14,219 bases of DNA from Actinomycetota bacterium (GCA_009700485.1 WLLZ01000042.1:1-14219); one strand, 5' to 3'; numbered from the stretch's first letter, positions 1 through 7,332 are shown. Notes: generated by a model not told the origin, from the letters alone. Translations and numbers: made by a program.

Positions 1-429
1 GAGACACGGCACATCAAGTGTGCGCTAATTGTCGATATCGGTGAGGCTGGGAGCGAGCCGGTTGTAGAGCCGGTGGAAATACCTCAGCCTCGACCAATGA
101 GCCGCCTGCGAGGCCGCATCGAAGACCTTTTAAGTGACAAATATGAAGATGAGCATGAACATTTCGTAGAACTTGTGGTGACCGACGCTCAATCTCCCGA
201 TCGGATGCATGCCCGCCTCGATGTCGTATTCCCATATGCCTTGCGCAAGCTGTATGAACCCGAAGGGCGGGATGAATCCGCAATTACTGAGCGCGGCGAT
301 GCTCGCGGCAAGGAGCCGCTGGAATTAATAGGAGACTTCTACTCGAAAGTTACAGGTGCCCCGCCAGCAACGGACGAGGCTAAATTACTGCGTGAGATAT
401 ATGAACTAGTACGCGACCGGGTTACCTGA
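1..429 (+). CDS. sbcD: SbcD (Mre11-type) nuclease subunit, C-terminal part
   Basis: The reading frame is open from base 1 and ends with TGA at 427-429, so the 5' part, including the metallophosphoesterase active site, lies outside the window. The visible 142 residues fit the C-terminal capping region of SbcD: a beta strand of the type CALIVDI, a segment RPMSRLRGRIEDLL, and near residues 65-80 the stretch MHARLDVVFPYALRKLYEP, which resembles the conserved 'R...FP..L.L' element of SbcD. SbcD is the Mn-dependent nuclease that with SbcC cleaves DNA hairpins and blocked double-strand ends. Identification rests mainly on the one-base overlap with a clear sbcC. An in-frame ATG at 73 is internal to the gene and not its start. 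Confidence 0.85.
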   Translation, partial: ETRHIKCALIVDIGEAGSEPVVEPVEIPQPRPMSRLRGRIEDLLSDKYEDEHEHFVELVVTDAQSPDRMHARLDVVFPYALRKLYEPEGRDESAITERGDARGKEPLELIGDFYSKVTGAPPATDEAKLLREIYELVRDRVT

Positions 430-3014
430 TGCGAATTCACAAACTGAGTTTCGGGGCCCTTGGGCCATATCCAGGGGAACACGTTATTGACTTCGATTCC
501 CTAGGCGGGAGTGCGCTATTTATCATCGATGGCCCTACCGGCGCCGGTAAGTCAACGATTTTAGATGCCCTTGTCTTCGCACTTTATGCAGATGTTTCAG
601 GTTCAACTTCAGATAAGCAACGGCTGCGCTCGGCGTTCGCCGACTCAAAGAGCGAGTCATATGCAGAAGTAGAGTTCAGCACCGCCGCCGGCAGATACAA
701 AGTTCGACGCACCCCGGAGTTTGAGCGTTCGAAAATCCGGGGCGAAGGCGTGACGACGGTGCCTGCGACCACCGGTATCTGGCGTGCGATCGGTGAGCAC
801 TCTTGGGAGTCAATCTCGGTCCGGCACCGTGAAGCAGATATTGAGATAAGTCGCGTGATTGGGTTGGATAAGCACCAGTTCCAGCAGACGGTGGTATTGC
901 CGCAAGGGGAGTTCGCAACTTTCCTGAAAGCAAAAAGCAACGACCGGCAATTAATTCTGGAAAAAATCTTCGCTACCAGCCTCTACTCACAGATTCAAGA
1001 GCAATTTGACGAACTACGCAGAGCGGCTGAACGCGACCGGCAAATTGCCCAGGGCAAGATGCGGGATGCTTCGCAGAAATTGATTGGGCGGTTTACCGGT
1101 AAGTCCGCATCTCACCCGGGCTACGAGAAGGAAATTTCTGACATTGAATCCCTAAATGGCGAGTCAAGTTCGTCGGTAACCGCAACTCTCGAAAGGATCA
1201 AGGCGGCTCAGCGGGGGGCCGTGTTAGCGGCGAAAGCTCGGCTAACTGATGTGCAAACCCAAAAGGTGCAGCAAGACGAAGTTGTCGAGAATCTAAAAAA
1301 AGCACACGACCTTGAGTCGGATGCGATTTCAGCTGCCACCAATTTTGACCTCGCCATCGCCGCCCATGCCCAAGCTGTCGAGAGTTTGGGGGTGCACCAA
1401 AAGGTGGTCGATACCGAGATTGCTGAGACTGATCCAGATTTGGCCATCCAGAATTTAGACGAGGCGATTGGTGCGCTGGCAGATCTGGATAAGCGGGCGG
1501 CGCAGCTGCCTGCGCTGAAATTAAGCGCCGATGAGTCTGCCGTCGCACTTGCCGAATTACAAGGCGCCGCCGATCAGTTGACAGCTGAGCGATCGGTGAT
1601 CATCCCGGCAAAGTTACAGGCCATCGCGGTGCAGTTAAATGGGGAACGCCAGCGCGTTGAATCCGAGCTCATTCGTGCCGACGAGTTCCAGAGCACCTTA
1701 TTTGGGCAGCGCTTAGCCGGTATCGCCGGCGAATTGAGTGAGCGGCTGGTGGCTGGTGCGCCGTGTCCGGTTTGCGGTTCACTCGAGCATCCAGTTCCAA
1801 CTCAATCGGTGGTGGCGCCGGTGTCTGAGCGTGCCCTAGCTGACGCGAAATTACAATTGGATATTCAAAGCCAGGCTCGCATTCAGATCGAGCGGCAGAT
1901 CTCACTCGTTGAAACAGTAATGGCAGATGGGCTAGTGGACGAAATACAAACATCGGTTGCTGAGGAGTTTTCTGCGGCGGACGTTGAACTTGAACTGGGT
2001 GAATTACAGCAACGGTTAGCCGAAGTAAATTATCAGCTGAACAAGAAAATAGTGCGGGCCGCCGAACTGCGCACCTTGATAAAGGAGCAGGTTGACGCAT
2101 ATCAGCGTGGTATTGCCGAGATCGCCACTGCGTTGGGTTCTGGCGCCGACATCACTGGGCGAATTGACCTACTTAAGTCGGCTCGAGCGGCCATAGAACA
2201 GGTGCGCATTACGAGCGTTGCAGCCACTCAGGCCGCTGCGACACACACGAGCGCTATGCAGGCCTTGGCGTCGTCAGGGGTCGAGGTTGATGCTGAAGTA
2301 CTAGCCACCGCGCAGAGTCAATTAGCGACGTTAGTGGCCGATGAACAGTTGCTACTTGTGGTACATGCCAATTTACTTGAGCTGGCTGAAGCCGTTGAAT
2401 CACTGGGAGCGGAGGTTGCAGCTGCCGCACTTGAGGTAGATGAACTGGCCGAACGGATCGGCCCGATCATTCGTATTGCTGACGTGCTTAATGGGCGGGG
2501 AGCGAATTCACTGCTGCAACCCCTCAAGGCATATGTGGTTCAGCAGATGTTTGATGAGGTTATCGCCGCCGCGAATATTCGACTGAGCGGCATGTTGGCG
2601 GGCCGTTTCGCACTTGTTGACACCGAACGAGCCACCGGCCGCGAACGCTCATTAGGCCTTGGTTTAGAGATCGCCGATCTGGTTTCAGAAACAAATAGGA
2701 GAACCGAGACACTGTCGGGAGGCGAGACTTTCTGCGCATCTCTTGCGCTTGCACTCGGCCTTGCCGACACCGTTAAATCACACGCTGGCGGCGTTGATAT
2801 CGGCGTGCTCTTCGTGGATGAAGGGTTTGGGGCCTTAGATCAAGAGCGGCTAGATGACGTAATGACTGAACTCCTAAAATTACGAGCCGATGGGCGCACC
2901 GTAGGCGTGATCAGCCACGTTAGCGAAATGAAGAAGAGCATCATGGAACGAATTACAGTGATTCCACTTGGTGCCGATAAAGGAAGTACCCTTGAAGTGT
3001 CATGGATGCAATAG
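429..3014 (+). CDS. sbcC: SbcC (Rad50-type) SMC-like ATPase, exonuclease subunit
   Basis: This 861-residue protein is the ATPase partner of SbcD in the complex that opens hairpins and processes DNA ends. Visible in order: Walker A GPTGAGKST at residues 35-43; a Q-loop region QTVVLPQGEFATF near 153-165; a long Ala/Glu/Gln-rich coiled coil; the zinc hook CPVC at 446-449, close to the middle; a second coiled coil; the ABC signature LSGGE at 762-766; Walker B VLFVDEG with Asp797 and Glu798; and a D-loop ALDQE from 802. All ATPase elements are intact. The ATG at 429 shares its A with the sbcD stop (TGATG), so translation is probably coupled. At 861 residues it is shorter than Escherichia coli SbcC (1048), which means shorter coiled-coil arms. 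Confidence 0.96.
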   Translation: MRIHKLSFGALGPYPGEHVIDFDSLGGSALFIIDGPTGAGKSTILDALVFALYADVSGSTSDKQRLRSAFADSKSESYAEVEFSTAAGRYKVRRTPEFERSKIRGEGVTTVPATTGIWRAIGEHSWESISVRHREADIEISRVIGLDKHQFQQTVVLPQGEFATFLKAKSNDRQLILEKIFATSLYSQIQEQFDELRRAAERDRQIAQGKMRDASQKLIGRFTGKSASHPGYEKEISDIESLNGESSSSVTATLERIKAAQRGAVLAAKARLTDVQTQKVQQDEVVENLKKAHDLESDAISAATNFDLAIAAHAQAVESLGVHQKVVDTEIAETDPDLAIQNLDEAIGALADLDKRAAQLPALKLSADESAVALAELQGAADQLTAERSVIIPAKLQAIAVQLNGERQRVESELIRADEFQSTLFGQRLAGIAGELSERLVAGAPCPVCGSLEHPVPTQSVVAPVSERALADAKLQLDIQSQARIQIERQISLVETVMADGLVDEIQTSVAEEFSAADVELELGELQQRLAEVNYQLNKKIVRAAELRTLIKEQVDAYQRGIAEIATALGSGADITGRIDLLKSARAAIEQVRITSVAATQAAATHTSAMQALASSGVEVDAEVLATAQSQLATLVADEQLLLVVHANLLELAEAVESLGAEVAAAALEVDELAERIGPIIRIADVLNGRGANSLLQPLKAYVVQQMFDEVIAAANIRLSGMLAGRFALVDTERATGRERSLGLGLEIADLVSETNRRTETLSGGETFCASLALALGLADTVKSHAGGVDIGVLFVDEGFGALDQERLDDVMTELLKLRADGRTVGVISHVSEMKKSIMERITVIPLGADKGSTLEVSWMQ

Positions 3015-3039
3015 GTCGCGACCGGTGAGTAGGGCATAA

Positions 3040-3849
3040 ATGTCTGCAGATTTCGATCAAGTTACGGCTATTTCCGAATTAGGGGATGGCGTATTCGAAT
3101 GGGTGGTGCCAGATGGTTGGCAACAGGGGCGTGGAGCATGGGGCGGCTTGCCGATAGGGTCCATGATTCGTTCGGTGGTCTTGGCTCAGGGTGATGCTGA
3201 ACGTCTAATTCGCTCAATCAGCTGCCAGATCTACGCGCCAGTTCTCGTTGGTTCACAAACAATTACCACGCGTCTGATCCGCCGCGGCTCCGCGATGTCA
3301 ACTTGGTCGGCGTCGGTGGCCGATGAGTCCGGCGCCTTGTGCGCCCAGGTAATAGCGATTACCGGTGTGGTGCGTCAATTAGTTGACCCGCCACCGTACG
3401 CGACTTGGTCCACGATCACCGCTCCGAAAGTTCCTGATTGGTCTCAGGTTCCCGTGCTTGTGCTTCCTGATTTCGCTCCGCCCTTTTCGCGCCACATTGA
3501 ACAACGCCTTATTAAGGGAGTGCCGATGGGCGGCGGTCCGGCTAGGGCCCTTGGCTGGGTGCGGTTTCCGCACCAACGCAGTTGGTCGGCCGAGCAAGTA
3601 TTTGCGGTGGTCGATGCTTGGTGGCCCACGGCGCTGGTGCCAATGACTGAGATGCGGCCGATGGCAACTGTTAATTTTGCTGCCCACCTATTGATGAACC
3701 CAGAGTTATTGCCAGCCGAGCAGCCCCTCATTTTTGAGTCATTCCTGCTGGGGGCCGATGCTGGGTTCACCAGCGAGACCAGGCGCTTGTGGTCGGGCGA
3801 TGGTCGTTTGGTGTTAGAGAATCTGCAGTCGATTGCTCTGATCCAGTAA
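3040..3849 (+). CDS. Thioesterase family protein (tandem hotdog, TesB-like acyl-CoA thioesterase)
   Basis: The 269-residue product fits the actinobacterial acyl-CoA thioesterase family with two hotdog domains in one chain. The N-terminal hotdog shows the GAWGGLPIG loop at residues 32-40 and the strand RSISCQIYAPVLVG (58-71). The second has DAWWPTALVPM at 192-202 followed by TVNFAAHLL (210-218), where such proteins carry their substrate-facing Asp and Thr/Asn residues. The expected reaction is hydrolysis of acyl-CoA to free acid and CoA in the cytoplasm; substrate chain length cannot be read from the sequence. The ATG at 3040 has a weak AGGG upstream and lies 25 bases after sbcC, so it may be read from the sbcDC transcript. 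The GTG at 3025 in the same frame is followed by a stop and is excluded. Confidence 0.85.
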   Translation: MSADFDQVTAISELGDGVFEWVVPDGWQQGRGAWGGLPIGSMIRSVVLAQGDAERLIRSISCQIYAPVLVGSQTITTRLIRRGSAMSTWSASVADESGALCAQVIAITGVVRQLVDPPPYATWSTITAPKVPDWSQVPVLVLPDFAPPFSRHIEQRLIKGVPMGGGPARALGWVRFPHQRSWSAEQVFAVVDAWWPTALVPMTEMRPMATVNFAAHLLMNPELLPAEQPLIFESFLLGADAGFTSETRRLWSGDGRLVLENLQSIALIQ

Positions 3850-3975
3850 GTCCAAAATGGGCTGGCAAGATATGGTCGGGCGCGTTGCGCTATTTTCCGT
3901 AGGAACTAACGCGGTGGCTGCCACAATGGCCCAAGGGTTCGCCCAGGTTCGAAACTCGTTATTGGAGGGCCAAGG

Positions 3976-5019
3976 ATGGCAGGTCCACTTTCTGGCTTGA
4001 AGTTTGTTGAGATGGCCGGCATCGGGCCAGCACCGTTTGCCGCAATGATGCTTGCTGATCTAGGTGCGACCGGGGTGCGCATAGAGTCACCGGTGCAACG
4101 CCTTGCCTTTCCGGGCCCGGAGTTCGACATCACTCGCCGCGGTCGAACCTCAATGAACTTGAACTTGCGGGAGCCAGTCGAGCTAGCCACCGCCCTCGAG
4201 CTTATTGATGCCGCCGATTTATTGATCGAGGGATACCGGCCTGGGGTGATGGAGCGTTTGGGGTTAGGTCCACAGAGCGCCATTGGCCGGAACCCAAAAC
4301 TGGTGTTTGGTCGCATAACCGGCTGGGGTCAAGATGGGCCTTATGCGCTCCGAGCCGGGCATGACCTTGACTTCATCGCGGTCGCTGGCCTATTGGCGCA
4401 TCTCGGCAGGCGCGGGCAACCCCCGACTCCGCCCCAGAACTTGCTTGCCGACTACGGTGGCGGCGCGATGTTGCTACTTGTTGGCGTGTTAGCGGCGCTA
4501 TGGGAATCGCAGCGCTCAGGTCTGGGTCAAGTGGTCGATGCGGCGATGGTTGATGGCAGTGCGCTGCTGACCAGCACGATGCGAACACTCACTGCGCAGG
4601 GGCTGTGGTCACCTGAAGCCGGAGTGAATATCCTTGATACGGGCGCTCCGTTTTATGACGTGTACCCAACCGCGGATAGCAAGTGGCTCGCCGTTGCCTG
4701 CCTTGAGCCGGCCTTCTTTGCAGAATTTGTAAGTATTTGTGCGCTGGACCCTAAGTGGCTTGAAATTCAATACGACCCCGCGTACTGGGCCGAGTTGCGG
4801 ACCGCGATTGCGGAGGTGATTGCAACCCGAACCCAAGATGCATGGTCGGAGACATTCGCTGCGACGGATGCCTGCGTAGCTCCGGTATTAACCATGGATG
4901 AAGCCCCGCTGCACCCGCAGATGGCATATCGCCGAACTTTCTTAACGGTCAACGGTCAGGTGCAACCAGCACCGGCGCCGCGATTTAGTCGAACTCCAAC
5001 TTCGTTTAATACCGATTAG
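3976..5019 (+). CDS. mcr: Alpha-methylacyl-CoA racemase (CoA-transferase family III fold)
   Basis: The 347-residue protein closely matches the Mycobacterium Mcr/AMACR pattern: MAGPLSGLKFVEMAGIGP at the start, then IEGYRPGVMERLGLGP (84-99), TGWGQDGPY (115-123), AGHDLDF (127-133), DYGGGAMLLLVG (159-170) and GQVVDAAMVDGS (184-195). Mcr catalysis uses His126, Asp156 and Glu241; here His129, Asp159 and Glu244 sit at a constant offset of three, so the active site is intact. It should interconvert (2R)- and (2S)-methyl-branched acyl-CoAs so that they can enter beta-oxidation. GGAGGG at 3964-3969, six bases before ATG, supports the start. The stop codon directly abuts the stop codon of the convergent transglycosylase gene. 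A CoA transferase of the same fold is the alternative, but the match to the racemase branch is specific. Confidence 0.92.
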   Translation: MAGPLSGLKFVEMAGIGPAPFAAMMLADLGATGVRIESPVQRLAFPGPEFDITRRGRTSMNLNLREPVELATALELIDAADLLIEGYRPGVMERLGLGPQSAIGRNPKLVFGRITGWGQDGPYALRAGHDLDFIAVAGLLAHLGRRGQPPTPPQNLLADYGGGAMLLLVGVLAALWESQRSGLGQVVDAAMVDGSALLTSTMRTLTAQGLWSPEAGVNILDTGAPFYDVYPTADSKWLAVACLEPAFFAEFVSICALDPKWLEIQYDPAYWAELRTAIAEVIATRTQDAWSETFAATDACVAPVLTMDEAPLHPQMAYRRTFLTVNGQVQPAPAPRFSRTPTSFNTD

Positions 5020-5577
5020 CTACCAGGTAATGACTTTCGAATTATCTAGTATTCGTTTCACGTAATTAATTGTTTCGGGAAAGGGTGGTACTCCGTCATA
5101 TTTCGTAACCGCGCCATAGCCAGCGTTATATGCGGCCAGCGTGTTTTCTAAGCGGTTACCTGAAATATCTTTAACCAGCCTCCGGTTGCGGCAATTAAGT
5201 TCTGCAGCGGAAGCAAGTGCATCAGCTGGGTCCCAAATACTTGTTTTGCCGTCTTGATTGGCGTCTATCCCGTATGCCTTCCACACCTCCGGCATGAATT
5301 GGGCGATCCCTCGAGCACCGGCGCTACTAGACGCGTCCGGGTTCCAGCCGCTTTCAGCTTCCATCTGGGCCGCGAAGACGGCCACCGGGATGGCGGGGCA
5401 GCGGGTCGCAGCATCGAGGAGTAACTCGCGGTAGTTCGCAGGCACCGGAGCCGGTCCGATGAATCCGCGCTGTTTGGCGGTATTAAGTAGCCACCAGCCA
5501 CCGCCTATTGCCACGGCGAAAACTGTGAAGAGGATGGTCAGTGACAAAAGTGCGCGCCCACCTCTGCCAATCACCAT
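5020..5577 (-). CDS. Membrane-anchored lytic transglycosylase (SLT domain)
   Basis: This 185-residue protein has an N-terminal signal anchor (basic RGGR, then a hydrophobic stretch at about 9-31) and an SLT-type lysozyme-like domain. The catalytic Glu is Glu75 in MEAESGWNP (72-80). It is followed by GIAQFMP (90-96), the AYNAG motif (149-153) and ETINYVKRI (168-176), all classical for the family. It should cleave peptidoglycan glycan strands outside the membrane, leaving 1,6-anhydro ends. The loop DANQDGKTSIWD (105-116) resembles an EF-hand calcium site. ATG at 5577 has no Shine-Dalgarno sequence, but TAACGT lies exactly six bases before it, indicating a leaderless transcript. Cys60 and Cys129 could form a disulfide. 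The gene is divergent from the GTPase gene and convergent with the racemase gene. Confidence 0.92.
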   Translation of the reverse strand: MVIGRGGRALLSLTILFTVFAVAIGGGWWLLNTAKQRGFIGPAPVPANYRELLLDAATRCPAIPVAVFAAQMEAESGWNPDASSSAGARGIAQFMPEVWKAYGIDANQDGKTSIWDPADALASAAELNCRNRRLVKDISGNRLENTLAAYNAGYGAVTKYDGVPPFPETINYVKRILDNSKVITW

Positions 5578-5589
5578 TAGGCAACGTTA
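5578..5589 (-). promoter_or_regulatory. Probable leaderless promoter of the transglycosylase gene
   Basis: On the minus strand TAACGT (5589 down to 5584) fits the actinobacterial -10 consensus TANNNT. Six bases (TGCCTA) separate it from the ATG at 5577, so transcription would begin on the start codon. There is no purine-rich ribosome binding site. No clear -35 element is visible. Confidence 0.6.
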
Positions 5590-5626
5590 ACCCGGGCGTC
5601 CCGAGGCGGGATCAGGGCGGCCCGGG

Positions 5627-5638
5627 TACGGTGAGGTG
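5627..5638 (+). promoter_or_regulatory. Probable leaderless promoter of the GTPase gene
   Basis: TACGGT at 5627-5632 is a TANNNT -10 candidate followed by six bases and GTG at 5639, the same geometry as in front of the divergent transglycosylase gene. The other GTG, at 5636, is only three bases from the -10 element, too close to be the first base of a transcript. No -35 is evident. A CCCGGG hexamer directly precedes this -10, and another precedes the divergent one. Confidence 0.55.
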
Positions 5639-6829
5639 GTGGCCAATGATTCGAGTGCCAAAGTGCCTGATCTGGATCAGGCACAGGTCGAGACCATGTT
5701 TGAGCAGAAATTAGCCGAGGCATTCGCGTCCCTGGGTACCTTCAACCTAGCAGTTTTCGGCAAGACCGGAGTGGGGAAATCCACCTTGGTCAATGCGATT
5801 TTCGGCCGCGATGTGGCGCGCACCGGGGTTGGCCAATCAGTAACCAAGGGTTTGATCTATTACCGGCACCCTGATGGTTTCCTAGGCCTTTATGACTCCG
5901 AAGGGTTTGAGACCGGAACTTCGGGAAACGCAATTCTTGAGGGCCTTCGCAAATTGGTAAGCGATCATGGGCAGCGCGCGATTGATGAGCGGATTCATGC
6001 AATCTGGTACTTAGTGCGGTGGTCTGATCGCCGCTTCGAGCAGGCGCAGGAAGGATTCGTTCGGGCCTTGCATGATCTTGGGCTACCAGTGATTGTCGTT
6101 ATGACCCAGGTGCCGACCCGTGATGGTCAGGTGCATCCAGAAGCACTTGAATTTGCGACTTATATCGAAAGCCTGGGATTGCCTTTGGCACCCGATGGTC
6201 GAGTGGTCATAACCAACGCCTTGGTTGACGCATTCACGTCGTCGCCAGTCTTTGGATTGCAAAAATTGTTAGACGAAACTTATGGTGTCGTTCCTGTTGC
6301 GGCCGAACGTGCGCTGACCGCCGCACAGGTACTTGATCTTGGACGTAAAAAAAAAGCCGTCGCTGGCATCATTAACCAAGCGGTTGCCTTGGCGGCTGGG
6401 ATAGGAGCCACGCCAATCCCGTTCGCCGATGCTGCACTGCTGGTGCCGAATCAAGTCACCATGATCGCGCGCATCACCGCGGCCTATGGATTACCACCGA
6501 GTAAAACTCGTGCGTTGGCCATTGCGGGTTCGGTGGTGTTGACCGGCGGAGCAACCATGGCGGGCCGGTATGCGGTGACGAGTCTGTTGAAATTCGTGCC
6601 GGGAGGTGCCATCGCGGGATCGGCAATTTCGGCGACGGTTGCCGGCGCGCTGACCAAAGCGGTGGGGATGGCCTGGGCCAGGGTGTGCGAATACGCGATG
6701 GGCTTGACCCCGGAAAGGCGCGATGCCTTCTTGGCGAGTTCTGAGGTGACCGAAAAGTTCGTTGGTTTCCTGAAGGCCGGTAATTCGACCTCCGGGATAG
6801 TCAAAGTAGCCAAGCGCGCCATCACCTAA
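5639..6829 (+). CDS. Era/HSR1-type GTPase with hydrophobic DUF697-like C-terminal domain
   Basis: The 396-residue product (one more if GTG 5636 is used) begins with a GTPase domain. The P-loop is GKTGVGKST at residues 41-49, a switch-I Thr lies in GQSVTKG near 69, G3 is DSEG at 86-89, and a strand PVIVVMTQVPTRD (150-162) stands where G4 (N/TKxD) is expected, so guanine recognition looks non-canonical. After a KKK stretch (237-239) comes a domain with several hydrophobic segments, including GIGATPIPFADAALLVP (254-270), typical of the DUF697 domain found behind such GTPases. It probably associates with the membrane. The cellular role is unknown for the family. The start follows from the leaderless promoter; GTG is used. 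The small membrane-protein gene 47 bases downstream has its own ribosome binding site and may belong to the same transcript. Confidence 0.85.
   Translation: MANDSSAKVPDLDQAQVETMFEQKLAEAFASLGTFNLAVFGKTGVGKSTLVNAIFGRDVARTGVGQSVTKGLIYYRHPDGFLGLYDSEGFETGTSGNAILEGLRKLVSDHGQRAIDERIHAIWYLVRWSDRRFEQAQEGFVRALHDLGLPVIVVMTQVPTRDGQVHPEALEFATYIESLGLPLAPDGRVVITNALVDAFTSSPVFGLQKLLDETYGVVPVAAERALTAAQVLDLGRKKKAVAGIINQAVALAAGIGATPIPFADAALLVPNQVTMIARITAAYGLPPSKTRALAIAGSVVLTGGATMAGRYAVTSLLKFVPGGAIAGSAISATVAGALTKAVGMAWARVCEYAMGLTPERRDAFLASSEVTEKFVGFLKAGNSTSGIVKVAKRAIT
6347..6355 (+). repeat. A9 homopolymer inside the GTPase gene
   Basis: Nine consecutive A residues encode Lys-Lys-Lys (237-239), exactly between the GTPase domain and the hydrophobic C-terminal domain. 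Gain or loss of one A leads to an early stop in the new frame: about 6 foreign residues after the run in one case and about 15 in the other. Slippage would therefore produce a GTPase without its hydrophobic part. The genomic frame itself is intact. Confidence 0.9.
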
Positions 6830-6876
6830 AGGTGTTAGCGTCTCCTTGTTCCAACTAATCGTGAGAGGACACCAGT

Positions 6877-7206
6877 ATGAAGAAAGTGCTCCTATTGCTC
6901 GCGGCGGCTGCTGGTGCAGCCGCTGGCGTAGTTCTTTGGAAACGGCGCGGCAGCGCCTCCGCGCTATCTGACGTTACTGATACTTGGCCTAAATCGGTGG
7001 CGTCGGTAGCTGATGGCGCCGCAGCCGATACCGCCTCCGCCGCCGATGCCGCGGGCGCGTCTGCGAAGAAGGCAGCGCAGCAGACTGCCTCGGTGGCCCC
7101 TGAAATGGCACAGACTGCGAGTGAGGCGGCGGCTACCCCAGCCAAAAAGACGGCCGCTAAGAAGGCGGCGGCCAAGGCGGCCACGGGGCAAGAGCCAAGT
7201 GACTAA
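6877..7206 (+). CDS. Small one-pass membrane protein with Lys/Ala-rich tail, unknown function
   Basis: This 109-residue protein has a very hydrophobic N-terminus (residues 4-21, after MKK) ending in WKRR, then a low-complexity tail of Ala, Ser, Thr and Asp, and a final Lys/Ala segment (about 90-101) with the repeated pattern AKK. There is no cleavage motif, so it should be a membrane anchor with a soluble tail. The N-terminal layout recalls the short actinobacterial DLW-39 proteins, but the DLW motif is absent (DTW at 35-37) and the protein is much longer. The Lys/Ala end resembles histone H1-like or HBHA-like polycationic tails that bind nucleic acids or sulfated glycans; that is inference. 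GAGAGGA at 6863-6869, seven bases before ATG, supports the start. An equally long open frame on the other strand is a composition artefact. Confidence 0.75.
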   Translation: MKKVLLLLAAAAGAAAGVVLWKRRGSASALSDVTDTWPKSVASVADGAAADTASAADAAGASAKKAAQQTASVAPEMAQTASEAAATPAKKTAAKKAAAKAATGQEPSD

Positions 7207-7320
7207 CCTGTGAGCCCGCGTGCGCTCTGAGCGAACTTTGGCTCTGTGGTTTTGGCGCTTGCGTTTAGTTGATGGACAATATTGATGCGAACGAACTTTA
7301 CTGCGGAGCAACTGGTACCT

Positions 7321-7326
7321 AGGAGG
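7321..7326 (+). promoter_or_regulatory. Strong Shine-Dalgarno sequence of the PAC2 gene
   Basis: AGGAGG lies six bases before the GTG at 7333 and fixes this GTG as the start. The later in-frame ATG (codon 16) has no such site. I see no convincing promoter in the 126 bases before this gene. Confidence 0.8.
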
Positions 7327-7332
7327 TAAGTC

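Noticed and set aside
1669..2100. Long minus-strand open frame opposite sbcC (143 codons), and similar ones at 1198-1548 and 584-940
   Set aside because: They lie fully within sbcC, which has all its motifs in frame; the products are low-complexity with no recognisable domain and no ribosome binding site.
6823..6834. CACCTAAAGGTG as a terminator after the GTPase gene
   Set aside because: The stem is only 4-5 base pairs, overlaps the stop codon and has no T run; too weak to call.
6855..7184. Minus-strand frame of 109 codons opposite the Lys/Ala-rich membrane protein
   Set aside because: It is an Ala-rich mirror of GC-rich repetitive codons. The plus-strand frame has a good Shine-Dalgarno sequence and a plausible membrane anchor.
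7212..7260. GAGC/GCTC repeats after the small membrane protein gene as a terminator
   Set aside because: Only 4-base stems with several competing pairings and no T run.
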